Source: Siderastrea siderea
Lineage: Eukaryota > Cnidaria > Anthozoa > Scleractinia > Rhizangiidae
Assembly (NCBI GenBank): GCA_964030785.1
Contig: OZ034970.1
Span: 39,113,401-39,177,400 of the forward strand
Direction: 5' to 3'
DNA: 64,000 nucleotides
In this document: piece by piece, positions 22,681 through 36,043 of the stretch
Layout of the letters: each line of letters begins with the position of its first letter
Numbering within the stretch: position 1 is the stretch's first letter
Notes under the pieces: model-generated
Seen by the model: the letters and a program-made list of their open reading frames with translations, nothing else
What the model was told of the DNA's origin: nothing
The model's database searches: none
Translations under genes and position numbers: made by a program

Positions 22681-24781
22681 ATAACAAAGCTTATCTCATA
22701 ATTTTCTACTTGTCATATCAGCGAGTTAAAAACTCATAAAGAAAAACCGCTAGTCTACGTTACAGACACAACTCTTCCCCCACACAGTGTACAGACCGAC
22801 AGTATAAACGCGATAATTAAAAACCCAGAATCTATAGTTTCAATTTAAATTTCGACCCCTAATATGGTGCACAAAAAAATTAATATCACGTTTTTGTAGG
22901 TTCGATAATAAAATGCTATTGGCTTAACTGTAAATGAGATCTTTGTCTTCAGTTATAAAGTGATAATTAAACTGAATAAAAACTTGACTACGTATGAATG
23001 TCGTGTTGTTATTATGTCAGGTCTGTCTGAATGATTGCGATTTAGCTGCACATGATCTCTGAAACATAGGGAACAAGAAGAGCCCCAGGGGTATTAGACC
23101 CCGCCATTGTTCTCCCTCCCCTCAGGGCGTAAAATATATTATGGTCACTCAAGATACAAGCCCTAGCCTCTGTAGCGAGAGACGCGACGAGTATTTGTTT
23201 GGCCAAGCGAAAACCCGGAGCCTGGGGCATTAGACCCCGTCCCGACGGCGGGGTAACAAAAAATGGGTATTACTAGACCCTGTCCTGACGTCCTTAACTA
23301 AATGAAACACAACTTAGTAACAAGTTTTACCCTAAAGCGGTAAATTTAGAATTTCTTCCCCTTATTTACGTTTACTTTTTTCCTTCCGCGCATTTCACTA
23401 TTTCAGTTGCGTTTTATAACTCTCTACCAGGTCTTTTCACTGTGCCCCTGACGAGAATGACAGACCTTCTGAGCAGACTAAACAGTTTTCTCGTTATCAT
23501 TCTATGCAGTACCTAACTTAAGTTTTAGTGAGCTCACTAAAACAGTTGTAAAAAGTTAATACACATTTAATCTTCCATGTTCGGCTTTTTCTCAATGGCA
23601 TTATCAAATCAATTTCTACTGATTCTATTTAAAGCCGCTCAGAAATACTTTCTATATTTTGAACCAAACTTGCACTGTTTTTCCTCGTTTTAAAAAGGCT
23701 AGGTGTATTGAGCCATTTGTTGAGTCGCCTGGTTTGCAGGCGTTTGTTCGTGCTATTGGTCCATTTTCCGTTTGTTTTGCTAGCATTTCGCTCGTTCGAT
23801 TATCGGGTTTGTTTGTTCGTTCATGCGTTATCGTGGTCGTTCGTTCATTCACTGCTTTCGTTCGTTCGTTTTGTGGCCTTTCATTCGGTCACATGGCTTG
23901 TGCGTTCATCCATTGCCTTCAGCCTAGAGCTTCACCTCATGTGACTGTTTACTTGTTAACTCGTAAATAATAAACCCGCTCATAAAGTCCGGAATATATT
24001 AAAACCAAGAAGAGGTTAGCATCTCTTGGGTTTTAATATCAGAGATAGTATACCACATATTTCAAAAACCAAAAAAAACATCTGAGTTTGAAACCAATCA
24101 TTCTCGATCTATTTATTCATATCAAATTCAAATGAAAAACAAAAGTTTTCAGCAAGAATTTATCATTATTGTATTGCGAATCGACGTGAAATTAGGGAGC
24201 ACAATGAAATGGAGATCAATTTACAGTCAACCCGAGATGAGAAATGACAAACTTCCAGCCTCCCAGAGAGACATTTCACCTGTTTTCTTTAGGCTGTCCT
24301 ACATTAATTACCTGTCCGCTTTGCATGTCGTTTCCGACTCCACTAGAAATGTGAAAAGATAGCCATTGCAAAAAGCAACCCGAATCGTAGAAGATAAGTC
24401 TTGACAAACCAGTTGTTTGACTAAATACTGAGGCACAAACACTATAACATCTTGAACAATATTGCAAGCATTTGTTCTAAAAGACTTAATAGAAAACTTT
24501 AACGCAAGATGTTCAGCGTATAACTTGAAACATTATTCTTCAGGTTCATGGGACAATGCCGTTTTATCCAACTATGATTTCTTAAAAATGAAAACATCTT
24601 CAAGGAAATAAACAGAACGTGACACGTATTTTTTAGTTCCGTTTTCTTGTCGTTAAACCAGTTGCTTCGTGTAAAATTCATAATTAACATAAAGAAAATA
24701 CACGTAATTGCTGTTTGCGCGTGATAGATCTTAGCCATTATGATGAAGTTGCATCTTTAAGTGCAGACGTACACGGCACGC
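22681..24781. other. Spacer, no gene called
   Basis: Contains TTCG/TTCA-rich microsatellite-like sequence at 23810-23880 and two GGGGCATTAGACCCCG-like phrases (near 23090 and 23225) in related contexts. No convincing gene. Confidence 0.4.
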
Positions 24782-25728
24782 ATGTATTGCAGCAACATGA
24801 CAAATTGGACTGGCAATGATAACCAGAAAACGTACGAAGAACTGTTTTGCTCAGCGGAATTAACTGGAGGTACAAACAACCAGCTGATATGTCTTATAGT
24901 GGTTAACATTCTTCTGTCCATCACTGCATCTCTGGGGAATACTCTGATCCTAGTCGCTCTTCACAAGGAGTCTTTTCTTCATCCGCCGTCCAAACTCTTG
25001 TTTCGTTGTCTGGCGACAACTGATCTCTGTGTTGGTATCTTTGCGGAGCCTCTTGTTGTAACTTATTGGATGTCTGTGGTAACCCAGCGATGGAATATTT
25101 GTCGTTACGCGCAAGCATCCATTTTTGTTACAGGTCATGTGTTGTGTTCGATGTCCTTGTTGACATTGACTGCCACAAGTGTGGACAGACTTCTCGCCCT
25201 GTTGTTGGGGCTCGGATACAAACAGCTTGTAACTTTAAAGCGAACATACACATCCATAACTGTTTTATGGGTTGTGTCTATTGTTGGTTCAACAATGTAC
25301 TTTTGGAATTACCTCCTAACCTTAAGGTTGGGTATATAGGTGCGCTACTGTGTATAGTCATCTCAATTTTCTGTTACGCAAACATTTTTCTTACTCTCCA
25401 TCGTCATCATAATCAGGTACAAAGTCATGTTCACCAAGAAGAACACAGCCAAACAATTCAACTAAACGTAACACGCTACAGAAAGGCATTATCCAGTGCA
25501 CTGTGGCTGCAGTGGACATTAGTTGTTTGTTGTCTACCTTATGGTATAGTGGTGACTTTGATGACTGAAAGAGGGCTTTCTCCGCCTCTTTATCTTGCAA
25601 GGCAAGTTGCACTGACTTTAATTTTCTTGAACTCATCATTAAATCCGACTCTTTACTGCTGGAAGATGAGAGAAATGAGACAAACAGTGAAAGAAACAGT
25701 GAGGAGACTTTACTGTTCATCAAAATAG
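24782..25728 (+). pseudogene. Class A GPCR with one frameshift
   Basis: Receptor of the same family, complete in length but split: the N-terminal part, TM1 to TM4 and outer loop 2, runs from the ATG at 24782 (alternative 24797) to a stop at 25337-25339; TM5 to the C-tail continues in another frame to 25728. The switch lies around 25310-25330 (CTTAAGGTTGGG). All landmark motifs are present on one side or the other: GN, LATTDLCVG, TSVDRLLAL, NPTLYCW and a tail ending RRLYCSSK. Being otherwise clean, it is a recent loss or a sequence error. It is the best uninterrupted relative of the pseudogenes at 1755 and 16032. Confidence 0.85.
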
Positions 25729-27392
25729 TTTGTTCACCAATATTTCTTGCCTCTCAAAATGAAAGATCACTTTTCTGGTATTGCTGTATTTCATAGGCCA
25801 TTTTTCAGGGCCAAAATGGAGTTTATTGTATATATGATGTTGTTATTGGCCGATAGATTTAACTTTTGTGGTTCAACGTATTAGCACACGTTACAACAGT
25901 AAAGAGAAAACTAGAGTAACTGATCAGTTAAATTGCCTTCTATCAGAGCCAAAGATATTATACATGACTATATACTGTAGCTAGACCCGGAAATTTTGAC
26001 ACCCGTCTACATTTAGAACAAAGCTCTAATATTCCTCCCAATCGTGAACATGTAGTTCACTTGACTGTTGCTAGAACCAAACAAAGCAAAGGGTAATACT
26101 GAGTAAGAAGTTATGTGATAAAATTCCGATTATTTTAAATCAGTCAAACAGTTTGGAGATAAAAGCTTGAAAGAAGACCAAAAACGTGAAAGAAGCTGAT
26201 ACCCTTTTTTGTGTGTGTTAAAAATGCTTTTTAGTTTAGATTTATCCCCATATTTAGAAGATTTAGTAAACGTCAAGCCACTGACAACAGTTCAGGTTGC
26301 CAAAAGCTTACCAAATGACAATTGTCGTCTGATTCATAAAAACACGCGCATTTCTCCCTCAGCTAATTTCACGCACGTCTCATTTGCGATTTTAAGCTTT
26401 TAAATAAAGAAATTCTGATACTCAGTAACGTTCGGCTACAACTCTCGAATTTTATTTATGATAATTTACGTTTCTTTTCATTGTCAGTAATCATTTTTCA
26501 ACGACAAACCTGCTCACCTTTATTTTTGATAGCACATGAAAAGGTTACAGCGTTGTCCACTAAAAAGGTCTTACACCTCAGAGAAATATTGAGTACCTTT
26601 TAATAAGTAGTTCTTCCTGTGCTTTACGTAAAGCGAATTCTTTTAATTTCGAAACCAAAATGACCTCATGTAATTTTCCAAGACAAACTTCCTTCATGTT
26701 TTATAACCTCAACTTTCAATTTCCTTCAAACGTTGAGTTTATCCGATGGGTTTGTTAGCTTTCCAGAAGATTTATGATGCAAATGCTAGCATAGCTCAGT
26801 AGGCAGGTGACCAACTCAAGCAAACTTCCTTATCAGAAGACACAAGAAATGAGTACTTTTTATCAGCTGACTAAAAACCATTTTGACTGAATGATGTAAA
26901 AATTATGACTTTTCTCGAAAACATTGGACTTCAGTCGGTCAAAATTACTTTCCCATGTTCCATTACACTTCCATTATACTTTTCCAGTTGCCCATGCTAT
27001 GTTTATTGCAAATTACAGAGACAGATACCACAGCTTTTGCTTTATGAAGAACGTTCCGAAACGAAGGCTTTAGTATCGTCTAGAACTGTGTGGATAATAA
27101 AAAATTCAAATACGTCACTGAAAAAAGTGAATAAATGACCTTCAATTTGCATACAAATGGTGCAAAAGTCCATTAAAATTAACCCAAGGTGGCAAAGAAG
27201 AATAACCCCAAATTGGCGTCCTTTCACTTGCCATCTTTTAAACCGGATTTGACGTACTGCCATTGGCGACGTGAGCAGGTGACAACCACAGAGGACAAGC
27301 CACTTCACAAAGAATAAGATAACAATTAAATAACGGTCGTCAATTTAACATTAACAAAAACAATAGGACATAAAGAATATTGCCTTAGTAAA
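25729..27392. other. Spacer of receptor unit
   Basis: Diverged copy of the spacer seen at 2746-4863, including the conserved upstream block at about 27180-27310. No gene called. Confidence 0.55.
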
Positions 27393-28332
27393 ATGTCGAT
27401 AACAAACTTTACTGGCGCTGCAAAACTGAAAACATACAAAGAACTGTATTGCTCGACAGAAATAACTGGAAGTATACACAGCCAGGGGATATGCCTTTCA
27501 GTGTTAAACATTTTTTGTCCATCTCTGCATATTTGGGATTAATATTCTGATCCTAGTCGCACTTCACAAGGAGTCTTCCCTTCATCTGCCATCTAATCTC
27601 TTGTTTTGTAGCCTGGCGATAACTGATCTTTGTGTTGGTATCACTGAATAACCTCTTAATGTTCCTAAATGGATGTCTGTAGCGAACGAACGATGGGATA
27701 TTTGTCGCTTCACGTCAATTGCAACATTCATAACGGGATATATGTTGTGTTCAGTGTCCTTGTTGACATTGACTGCAATAAGTGTGGACAGACTTCTCAC
27801 CCTGTTGTTAGGGCTCAGATACAGACAAGTTGTAACACTGAAAAGAGCATCTGTAGCTGTAATTATTTCTTGGGTCGTCTCTATTGTCGGTTCCGCATTG
27901 TATTTTTGGAGTTATCACATAACGCAATGGCTTAGTTATATAGCTGTACCACTGTGTCTGGTTACTTCGATTTACTCTCACACAAAGATTTTCATCTCGC
28001 TGCGTCATCATCAAACTCAAGTTCAAGACAATGTCCAAGGACAGCAGAGCCAAGCAATTCCACTCAACACTGCGCGATACAGAAAGCAGTGTCCACTGCA
28101 CTGTTGCTGCAGTTGACATTAGTTGCTTGCTATATATTTGCCAAACGGAATAGTGGCACCTTTGACAACTCACAGTAGAAACTCTTCCGCGGATTATCTC
28201 CTAAGGCAATTTACAATAACCTTAGCGTTTTTAAACTCATCAATAAACCCGATTCTTTACTGCTGGAAAATCAGAGAAGTAAGACAAGCAGCAAAGGACA
28301 CAATCAGACAACAGTTTTGTTTTTCAAGTTAG
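27393..28332 (+). pseudogene. Class A GPCR pseudogene
   Basis: ATG at 27393 (MSITNFTG) opens the usual leader, but TM1-TM2 (27510-27660) are full of stops and frame changes. TM3 to TM5 read well at 27673-28116, with AISVDRLLTLLLG; then a frameshift follows in the TM6 start, and 28123-28332 gives TM6-TM7 with NPILYCW and a tail. Too many breaks to work. Confidence 0.85.
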
Positions 28333-29240
28333 ATTCTAATCAAGTCGGGGAGTGTTATATTTTGCCTTAAGTTCAGTGTTTAGTTTCTTTGAAATCTATG
28401 TCTTGAAGTTTGTTTATACTCAGTTTAACACGTAGAAAATATGTGCATGTGACAATGGATATTATTCTCCTTTTATAATTCAAATTAATTTATGCTAGAG
28501 TTTTGTTTCTTTAATGGAAGTCCTCGTATTACACAACAAGGGCAAACTATATAAGAATGGGCGGCCAACAAAGGTGAAAGAAGTCTACTGCTTCAGGTTA
28601 GTTATATATTCGTATTATTAACTATTCTACTCAAAAAGTGAAGGTTTGCAAACCTAGGCACCGCATAAAATGTAAACAGTGGCCAGGTTAGGCTAGGAGC
28701 AGTCTATTTTCACAGGCGAAAAGCTGCGGGACGGTTGAAGATGATGGAAAACGCTGCCACGAGAAAAAGACAGTGGTTGTTTACCATTTACAACAACTTT
28801 CCGGAAATTCCGGTTGGAAAGTAAATGGTACACGACTTTTCGGGTCGTTCCAGTGGAAAATTTCCGGGAGCAAGGGAACGTCTGAAAGGGTAGTCCTGTT
28901 TTTCCGGACGGAATGTTCTTAACGGAAATTCGTGTACCATTTGTTCAAACCTAATCTTTGATACCAGTTTCAGGCTCTCGCGGCCATTTTCTGGAGCTTA
29001 ACGGGAACGAAAACGTCACTTTTAAAATGACTTCACAATCTTTGAAACTTCTTGGCGATTATTCCGACTCGTTTAACCTGTCTCATGCATTCTAATTATC
29101 CAGGAGCTGAATTTGTAACGACGGCGTATCAGTTCAGGAAGAACTTATTTAGAAAATTAATTAGAAAATAGCTGTGTCCCCAATTAGCGACCTGTCTTTA
29201 CAGGGTGCTAGATCACTTGACACGTGAATAAAGTTATTAC
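28333..29240. other. Spacer with MITE-like sequence
   Basis: At 28770-28950 paired phrases (TTTACCATTTAC near 28776 and GTACCATTTGTTC near 28932, with TTTCCGG/CCGGAAA pieces between) suggest a worn foldback repeat. Related phrases recur at 29869-29960. No gene. Confidence 0.4.
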
Positions 29241-29245
29241 TATTA

Positions 29246-29305
<60 letters not shown>

Positions 29306-29312
29306 CATTATT
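29241..29312. repeat. (ATT)n microsatellite
   Basis: More than 20 tandem ATT units. The Asn-run frame on the minus strand across it is an artefact of the repeat. Confidence 0.95.
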
Positions 29313-29455
29313 GTTATAAAAACGAAAATTCACCGTCGTGTGTTTGCGTTCTACATAAAACTTTGAATTTGGTTTTTTCACGTTGTAGTTGTACACAGAA
29401 CAGCAAAGAAATATACCAAAAATAACGCATGTGCAGAGTCTTTGTTTTGTTGATC

Positions 29456-29562
29456 AAAGCTTTTGTTTTGCGACCTTCTCATCAGCCGTCGCCGTCGTGC
29501 ATATTAGGGAACTTAAGCAAACACGACGGCGACGGCTGACGAGAACGTCACAAAACAAAAGG
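29456..29562. repeat. Inverted repeat with 45-bp arms
   Basis: TTTTGTTTTGCGACCTTCTC with GCCGTCGCCGTCGTG is mirrored by CACGACGGCGACGGC and an AACAAAA end. The right arm doubles as the left terminus of the MITE at 29505-29865. Confidence 0.85.
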
Positions 29563-29865
29563 TTTAATTAGCAAAACAATGACCCTACACGTGCGATACA
29601 GATTTTTGTAGATTTCTTTGCCCTACAAAACAAAAATGACCAAATTCATAGTTTTACGTAGAACGTGAACACACGACAGAGAATTTTCTTTTTTCTACCT
29701 GAACTGTAACGCCGTCCTTACAGAGTCAGCTCCCCGCGGATTGTTCGGCTACATTAGACAGATTGAACGAGTTGAAACTATCGCGAAAAAGTTTGAAATA
29801 TTTGTAAGTCATTTTTGAAGTGATGTTTTCCTTGCCGTTGCCGTCGTGGTTGCTTAAGTTCCCCA
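29505..29865. repeat. MITE with about 30-bp terminal inverted repeats
   Basis: GGGAACTTAAGCAAACACGA at 29507 is matched in reverse by TCGTGGTTGCTTAAGTTCCC at 29845-29864. Non-coding interior. Confidence 0.75.
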
Positions 29866-31081
29866 TTTTTTGGCAAATGGTAGGGTTTCTGCAAATGGTA
29901 AGCGCCAGTCCCGAACGGAATTTTTCCAATACGGAAATTTACTTACCATTTGCTCAAACCGACCCAAACAGCAAACCGACCGGTTTGCCCGTGTAAACGG
30001 TAAACAAGCAATATTTTGCCTTGCTATTCCACAAACGAAGTTTATCCGAATGAGGAATATATAAGCCTACGGTTTCCAAACGTTCGGTAAAACATTCTTT
30101 ATGCAAGCCTACAATCGGATGGTTGAACTTTTCTTGAACACAGAAGCTGTGAAGGTTTCTTTTCCACTTTTCGAACATTTGTGACTTTTGCATGATTTAA
30201 ATTCACAGAAATTTTGAAAAGGTTATAACGTAGCCAGTTAAACTGAAAACAAGAAAGGCATTCCCTGATGGTCACTAAAGAAACAAAAATTAGCTACAAA
30301 CCTTATTAAGGGTTTTGTGAATGAATATATCTCAAAGACGTTGCTTTTAATTATTCTTTTCTGCTTTGTGCCTAAATTTAGACAATTTAGACGTCTGGGT
30401 TCAAGCCGATCAATCATTCTCTATTTATTTACACATGTCAACATTAAAACCACCCTTAAAGCAAAATATTTTCTTATTTGTTTAAACAGACTTTAAAATA
30501 GAATATTTTAACGCAAGGTGTTGACCGTATAACTTCCAATACTGTTACACAGGCTCGTGGGACTTGACACTGTTTTTCTATCTATGATTTCTTAAAGTGA
30601 AAACGTCTTCAAGGAAATAAACAGAACGTGCCACGCATTTTTATGTTTCCTTTTCTTTCCGATAAACCAGCTGCTTCGCGTAAAATCCATAATTAACATA
30701 ATAGAAAACACAGTTACAGTCAAGTTCATTTAATATATTTAATATATTGGCTTTCAGAAGATTTATGACGCAACTGGTCCACAGGTGACCAACTCAAGCA
30801 AACTTCCCTATCAGAAAATAACACAAAAGACGGGTATTGTTGTCAGTTAACTATCCACATTATGATAAACGTGGTAAAAAAATTGTATATGGCTATTCTT
30901 TAAAACGTTAAACTTTCAAAATCACTCTGCTTTGTTCTATCTTGAAAGAATGATCAGCTGCTTTCACTTATCTTGCAGTTATGGAGTATAAGTTGTAATT
31001 ATGCTTACAAAAAAACTTTCATTATCTCTATTTTTCTCACGATTCAAGATGCACGTCAGCTATGGTGTGTTGTGATATTTA
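29866..31081. other. Spacer, partial copy of receptor unit
   Basis: From about 30720 the sequence follows the shared receptor-unit spacer (compare 3600-3960) up to the insertion at 31082. No gene called. Confidence 0.5.
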
Positions 31082-32467
31082 ACAATTATTCTACGAGGGC
31101 GCGCTGGATATCGAATGATAGATAACCAACGAGGCGCGTAGCGCCGAGTTGGTTATAATCATTTGATATCCAGCAAGCCCGAGTAGAATAATTGTTTTAT
31201 TAAAAACTTAACCACTATTAAAAAAAAATCAAGAAAGAACGGGAAAAATGAGAAAAGAAATTTAAACGGAACAAGAATCGCTCACATGACTGAACGAAAA
31301 AGGCGCGAAAACCTTGCGAAGTGTTGCAGCGTTTCATTGCAAAGCTGAATGAATCAATGAAAACTGCTCGAAAGTGAACAAAGTAGCACAAGTTTTGGAA
31401 AGAAATCTTCTAATTATTGGCTCTGAAATATGGTACATGTTTGATTTTTCCTGAAACATTGTTGTTATCATCGTTCAAAGCGGATTGAAGCTGTACAATT
31501 TCACCATATTAGCTGCTGGAGTTGAAACTGAACAAGTTTGTAATCTGTTCGCACAACGGAGCCATCATGTGCGTGTTTCATCGAACTGAAGACAGAACAA
31601 ATTTGAACTTGAAGAGGTAATTTCCATGCAGCTCAGAAGCAAGATTACTGTAGTGAGGAACATTAGAAGTCATCATCATAGTTTGTTAAATGCAAAGTGC
31701 AAAATGCAGTTGTTCTCGGTTTAGAGGTTGCGGACGGAATGGTAAGCTTAAAAACAACAGTCAAACAACTGGAAAAGCGATTCAACTCCCTTTACATGGC
31801 ATCCGATTTCTATCTGAGCATTTGGACCTGTTGGAACACAGAGCTACAACGAGAGCAGGTAAACCAGTGTCAATTTTGCGTGTTAAAGGCGAAAAAAATC
31901 TCGCCCTTCCTTCCTTCTTGGTAGTTTGCCGCTGTATTTTTTTAGTACTTGTTTAGACTGCCTCATGATTTTCGCACCGACACGCCAGAAATGTGTGATA
32001 GTTTTTATTAAATGCTCCTGCCCCATTTCACTGTGTTTTATTTTATGTCTTGTCTTGATATTTTGAAGTGGAAAGCTTTCCTAATAAAACCTACCGTGTT
32101 CAGTTTCAATAATCGACGTGACGATCGATGAAAGAATTCAAATTAATTGTAAACACGACGCTTAATGCTTAAATTTCTATTTCTACACAGTTTCTTCAAA
32201 CAGTTTTGACTTGTGTTAGACGACGCTGCTGGTGATGCTTGTTGGTGACGATGTTGGAATTTCCGCTTAATTTAAATTCGCTACCAAGGGATTTTTCTCG
32301 TCCATTTTTCTCGTCGGGTTGCTCGCGAGGAAAAAACTTTCAGCTCACTTTGTTGTTGAGTGTTCATTGACCATATTTGTCGCAGCAGGTATATGAGCTG
32401 ATAGCCTAGCTCCGTTCAGCCAATCAAAATGCTAGAAATCCAATATACCTAGTCCAGTTTTTAATAA
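31082..32467. mobile_element. 1.4 kb insertion with palindromic left end
   Basis: The shared spacer (compare 3920-3950) is interrupted here and resumes at CATATATATTGCGAACTG (32468). The left end is a hairpin: CAATTATTCTAC...GCGCTGGATATC faces GATATCCAGC...GTAGAATAATTG across 31084-31195. TTATTAAAAACT appears inside the left end and, inverted, at the right end (32455-32466). The interior holds small frames around 31690-31956 without recognisable domains. Probably a non-autonomous DNA transposon. Confidence 0.6.
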
Positions 32468-33406
32468 ATACATATATATTGCGAACTGTTTTCAATTTTA
32501 ATTACTTTAACTACAGAAAATTTTGTGACAGAAAATTACTGTCAAAACATTTTCCAGTTATCCCTGGTGTGTGTATCGTAAATTACAAAGGCCCATGACC
32601 AATATTTTTGCTTTATGAAGGAAGTCCGAAAGCGGAAGCATTAGTATAATCTAGAACCATGTAGTCAATAACAAATTCAAATGCATGTCACGAAAAAAGT
32701 GAAAAAGAGCCATTTCTTCAAAACTGTGCAACTGAATGGTGCATAACAAAATAAAAGTCCACTAGAAATTTAAACGAAACTGACGATAGAAAAATGCCGC
32801 CTAGTTTGGGTCCCTCCACTTGTTGTCTTTAAACTGCCTTTGACATTTTCGCATTAGAGATGGGAGCAATTGACAATCACACGGGACAAGCCAAGTCATG
32901 GAAAATAAGATACTCAATAGTATCGGAACATTAGAATAGTCAATCGCAGTTCTAAAATTACTTGAAAACGCGTTTAAACACCAACTGTGACTTCGTATTG
33001 GTTCCTGCTGTCTCTCATTATCAAAAGGCATGCTCTCCTTACTGTTCACCGTATATTTCTTGTGGTACTAGTTAAGAGAATTTGATTTAACATCAAGACA
33101 ATTCATCTTTGGTGATTATTTCGTATATTCTCATGATCTTGATCTTTCATCAAGTAATGATATTGTGAGGAGAAAATAGATACTTATCACTATTGGGGCT
33201 TACAGGGTTAAACAGATTGTAGCAGAATAATATTGTGTTCTTTCATACTTATTTAATCAGCTGCATGTCAAGTCAGGAACTTTAAGGTGGCAATCGCGAA
33301 TGGAGTTGATTTAAAATGCTCTGTTTTAGTACATTTAAGTTGATTCATCCTTCTAAAGACAAGATGTAACTAAATTCACCACAGACTATCCATTACAGCC
33401 GGTACA
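32468..33406. other. Spacer of receptor unit
   Basis: Continues the shared spacer, including the conserved upstream block at about 32790-33030. No gene called. Confidence 0.6.
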
Positions 33407-34140
33407 ATGACGATAACATACTTTACTGGCAATGCAAGCTATAAAACAATCGAACTGTTTTGCTCAGCAGTGGTAGCGGGAGGAATACCCAACCAGCTGA
33501 TATCCCTTTCAGTGTTAAACATTTTTCTGTCCACCACTGCATTTCTGGGCAATACTCTGATCCTAGTCGCCCTTCACAAGGAGTCTTCCCTTCATCTGCC
33601 GTCCAAACTCTTGCTTCGTAACCTCGCGAAAACTGTGTTGGTATTATTGTAAGGCCTATTGCCGTTATTTATTGGATGTCTTCGGTGAACGAACGTGGGA
33701 ATATTTGTCGTTTTGCATTAGCTGCATCTGACGTCACAAGCTTCATGTTGTGTTTGGTGTCTGTATTGACACTGGCTGCAATAAGTGTGGACAGACTTCA
33801 CGCCCTCTCTTTAGGGCTAAGATACAGACAAGTTGTGGCATTGAGGGAAACGTGTTTAGCAGTATTTTCTTTTTGGTTTGTCTCTACTGCTGCTTTAGCA
33901 ATGCGCCTTTGGGGTTACCGTATATCATAATGGTATGGCTATACAGTTTTGTCAATTTGTCTAGTAACATCAATTTATTGTTACACAAAGATTTTTCTCA
34001 CGCTTCGTCATCATCGAATTCTAGTTCAAGGCAACTTTCAAGCCGAACAGCAAAGCCAAACTGAATTCCACTGAATGTTGCGCGATACAGAGAGGCGGTG
34101 TCCAGTGCACTGTGGTTGCACTGAGACCGCAAACAGTGAA
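33407..34140 (+). pseudogene. Class A GPCR pseudogene, 3' truncated
   Basis: Clean N-terminus and TM1-TM2 (33407-33640), then a small deletion in LATTDLCVG that shifts the frame, TM3-TM4 at 33676-33930 with a stop at the start of TM5, then TM5 and loop 3 to about 34090. TM6-TM7 are absent: homology ends near 34125 after TGTGGTTGCA. Confidence 0.85.
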
Positions 34141-36043
34141 ATACACATTCATAAAACGTTGCTGCCCATCAAATAACTTTGTTCGCCAGTGTTCCTTGTC
34201 TCTCAAATTGAAAGTTCAGTAATCGTGTATCGCTTATTTCATGGGTCATATTTCAGTACATGAACAAGTTGTTCACTTGACTATCTTTGGAAACCAAACA
34301 ACCGGGTGACGAACTTAAGCGAGCGTCTTTACCGTGTAATTAAGAACAGAACTTCTGTGATAAAATTCCGACTTCAGTAAATTCACACAGATTGGAGAAG
34401 AACCCTAGCTAAGACTAGGATCTTACATATAAACAGTTATCACACCTCTTTGTGTTCAGGGTACTTTCTGGTTTAGATTTAAAATGCCATTTGCTGAAAG
34501 TTACCTTGTAGAAGGAGCCACAACACTCAAAAGACGTACAGAGGAAAACTGTCTTCTTTTTGAACGTAACACTCTTGTTGTAAACGTAATGATGCAACCG
34601 AAAAAGTACAGATTGTCAAAAGTTAAACAAATTGACATCTGATTCATGAAAACACACGCATTCCTCTTTGGGTTAAGTACATATTTCATTTGCAATTTTT
34701 GCTTTACAAGAAAAATAATGGGACAAACCGTTTGGCAACAGCTCTCGAAGGCTCTAATTTATGACATAGTTAAGTTTCTTGTGATTGATAGTGATTTTGG
34801 AAGGCGAAATTGTTCACTATTATTTTTGATGGCACATAGAAAGGTTATTGTGTCATCCACTAAAAAGGTCCCACAACACCTCAAAGGGCAACACAGAAAG
34901 TTTAATGGGGGTGACGAAAATATTGAATGCCTTTTATTAAATAGGTCTCCCTGTGCTTCATCAAAGGCAAACTCTTTGAAGGTCGAGAACAAAATTACCT
35001 CTCGTGTCATTTTTCACCACAAGCGTCCTTCGTATTTTGTAACCTCGAGTTACATTTTCTTTTAGTCATTACGTTTATTCGATATATTAGCTTTCCATGA
35101 TTTATGACGCAAATGCGTTAGCATTTGACCAACTCAAGCAAAACTTCCGTATCAGAACATAACAAAAGAAAAGAATATTTTGTCATTTGCCCTTCTCTTA
35201 AAAAATTAAAAATCATTCTACTTTGTTCTATCTTGAAAAGCTGATCGGCTGATTGCACTTATCCTCCAGTTATGGAGGATAAAGTTAAATTTTTTTTTCA
35301 CAATTAAAGATGCAGCACGTCGGCTATGGTGTGGTGTTATTTATATATTGCCACTTGTTTTCATGTTAATTACTTAATCTACTGTGCATGCTATTACTTA
35401 AGCTACAGGAAATGACGTATGTCAAAAGCAAAGAATGAACAGTGTAAATAATTATAAATAAAAAATGTAAAAAAAATGATACTTGGGGCAAATGAATAGT
35501 GCCAAAGAAAATACAAGTTTACTAGAAAGTCAACCGAAGATGACAAAAGAAAAATACCTCCTACTTAGCGTTCTTCCAGTTGTTGTCCTTTAAACCGCCT
35601 TTGACGTGATCCCATGAGAAACATGAACAGATGACAAACACAGAGAACAAGACAAGTCACGAAAGATAAGATATTCAATAAATTCTGGCCGTCAATTTGA
35701 CCAACAGAAACATCAGAACATTAGAATATTGTAGTAGTCAATCGCAGTTCAAAAATCATTGGAAAATGCGTTTGAACAGTAAGTTTGACTAACACGTGTT
35801 ATATTCCTTCCGGCTCTCTCTCTCTCATCTTCATTTCCAAGGAAATAAAGAGAGAGTAGCAGAATAATATTGTGTTCGTTCATACTTATTTAATCAGCTG
35901 CGTGTCAAGTCAGGAAATGTACGGCAGACATCACGAAAGGATCGGAGCTAAATTAACATGTTCCGTTTTGGTATTTTAAAATTTATCCATCCTTATAGAG
36001 ACGCGATATAAGTAAACTCCACAAGGGCTATCACTGCTGTAAA
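34141..36043. other. Spacer of receptor unit
   Basis: Diverged copy of the spacer at 2900-4860, with a CT-rich run near 35813-35825 and the conserved upstream block near 35560-35800. No gene called. Confidence 0.55.

Noticed and set aside
23659..23970. 103-codon plus frame in the TTCG-rich stretch
   Set aside because: Driven by TTCG/TTCA microsatellite composition (VRSF repeats), with open frames on both strands.
29208..29396. Asn-run protein on the minus strand
   Set aside because: Created by the ATT microsatellite.
31690..31956. 88-codon frame in the 1.4 kb insertion as a gene
   Set aside because: Two overlapping frames of similar length, neither with a recognisable domain; probably chance or remnant.
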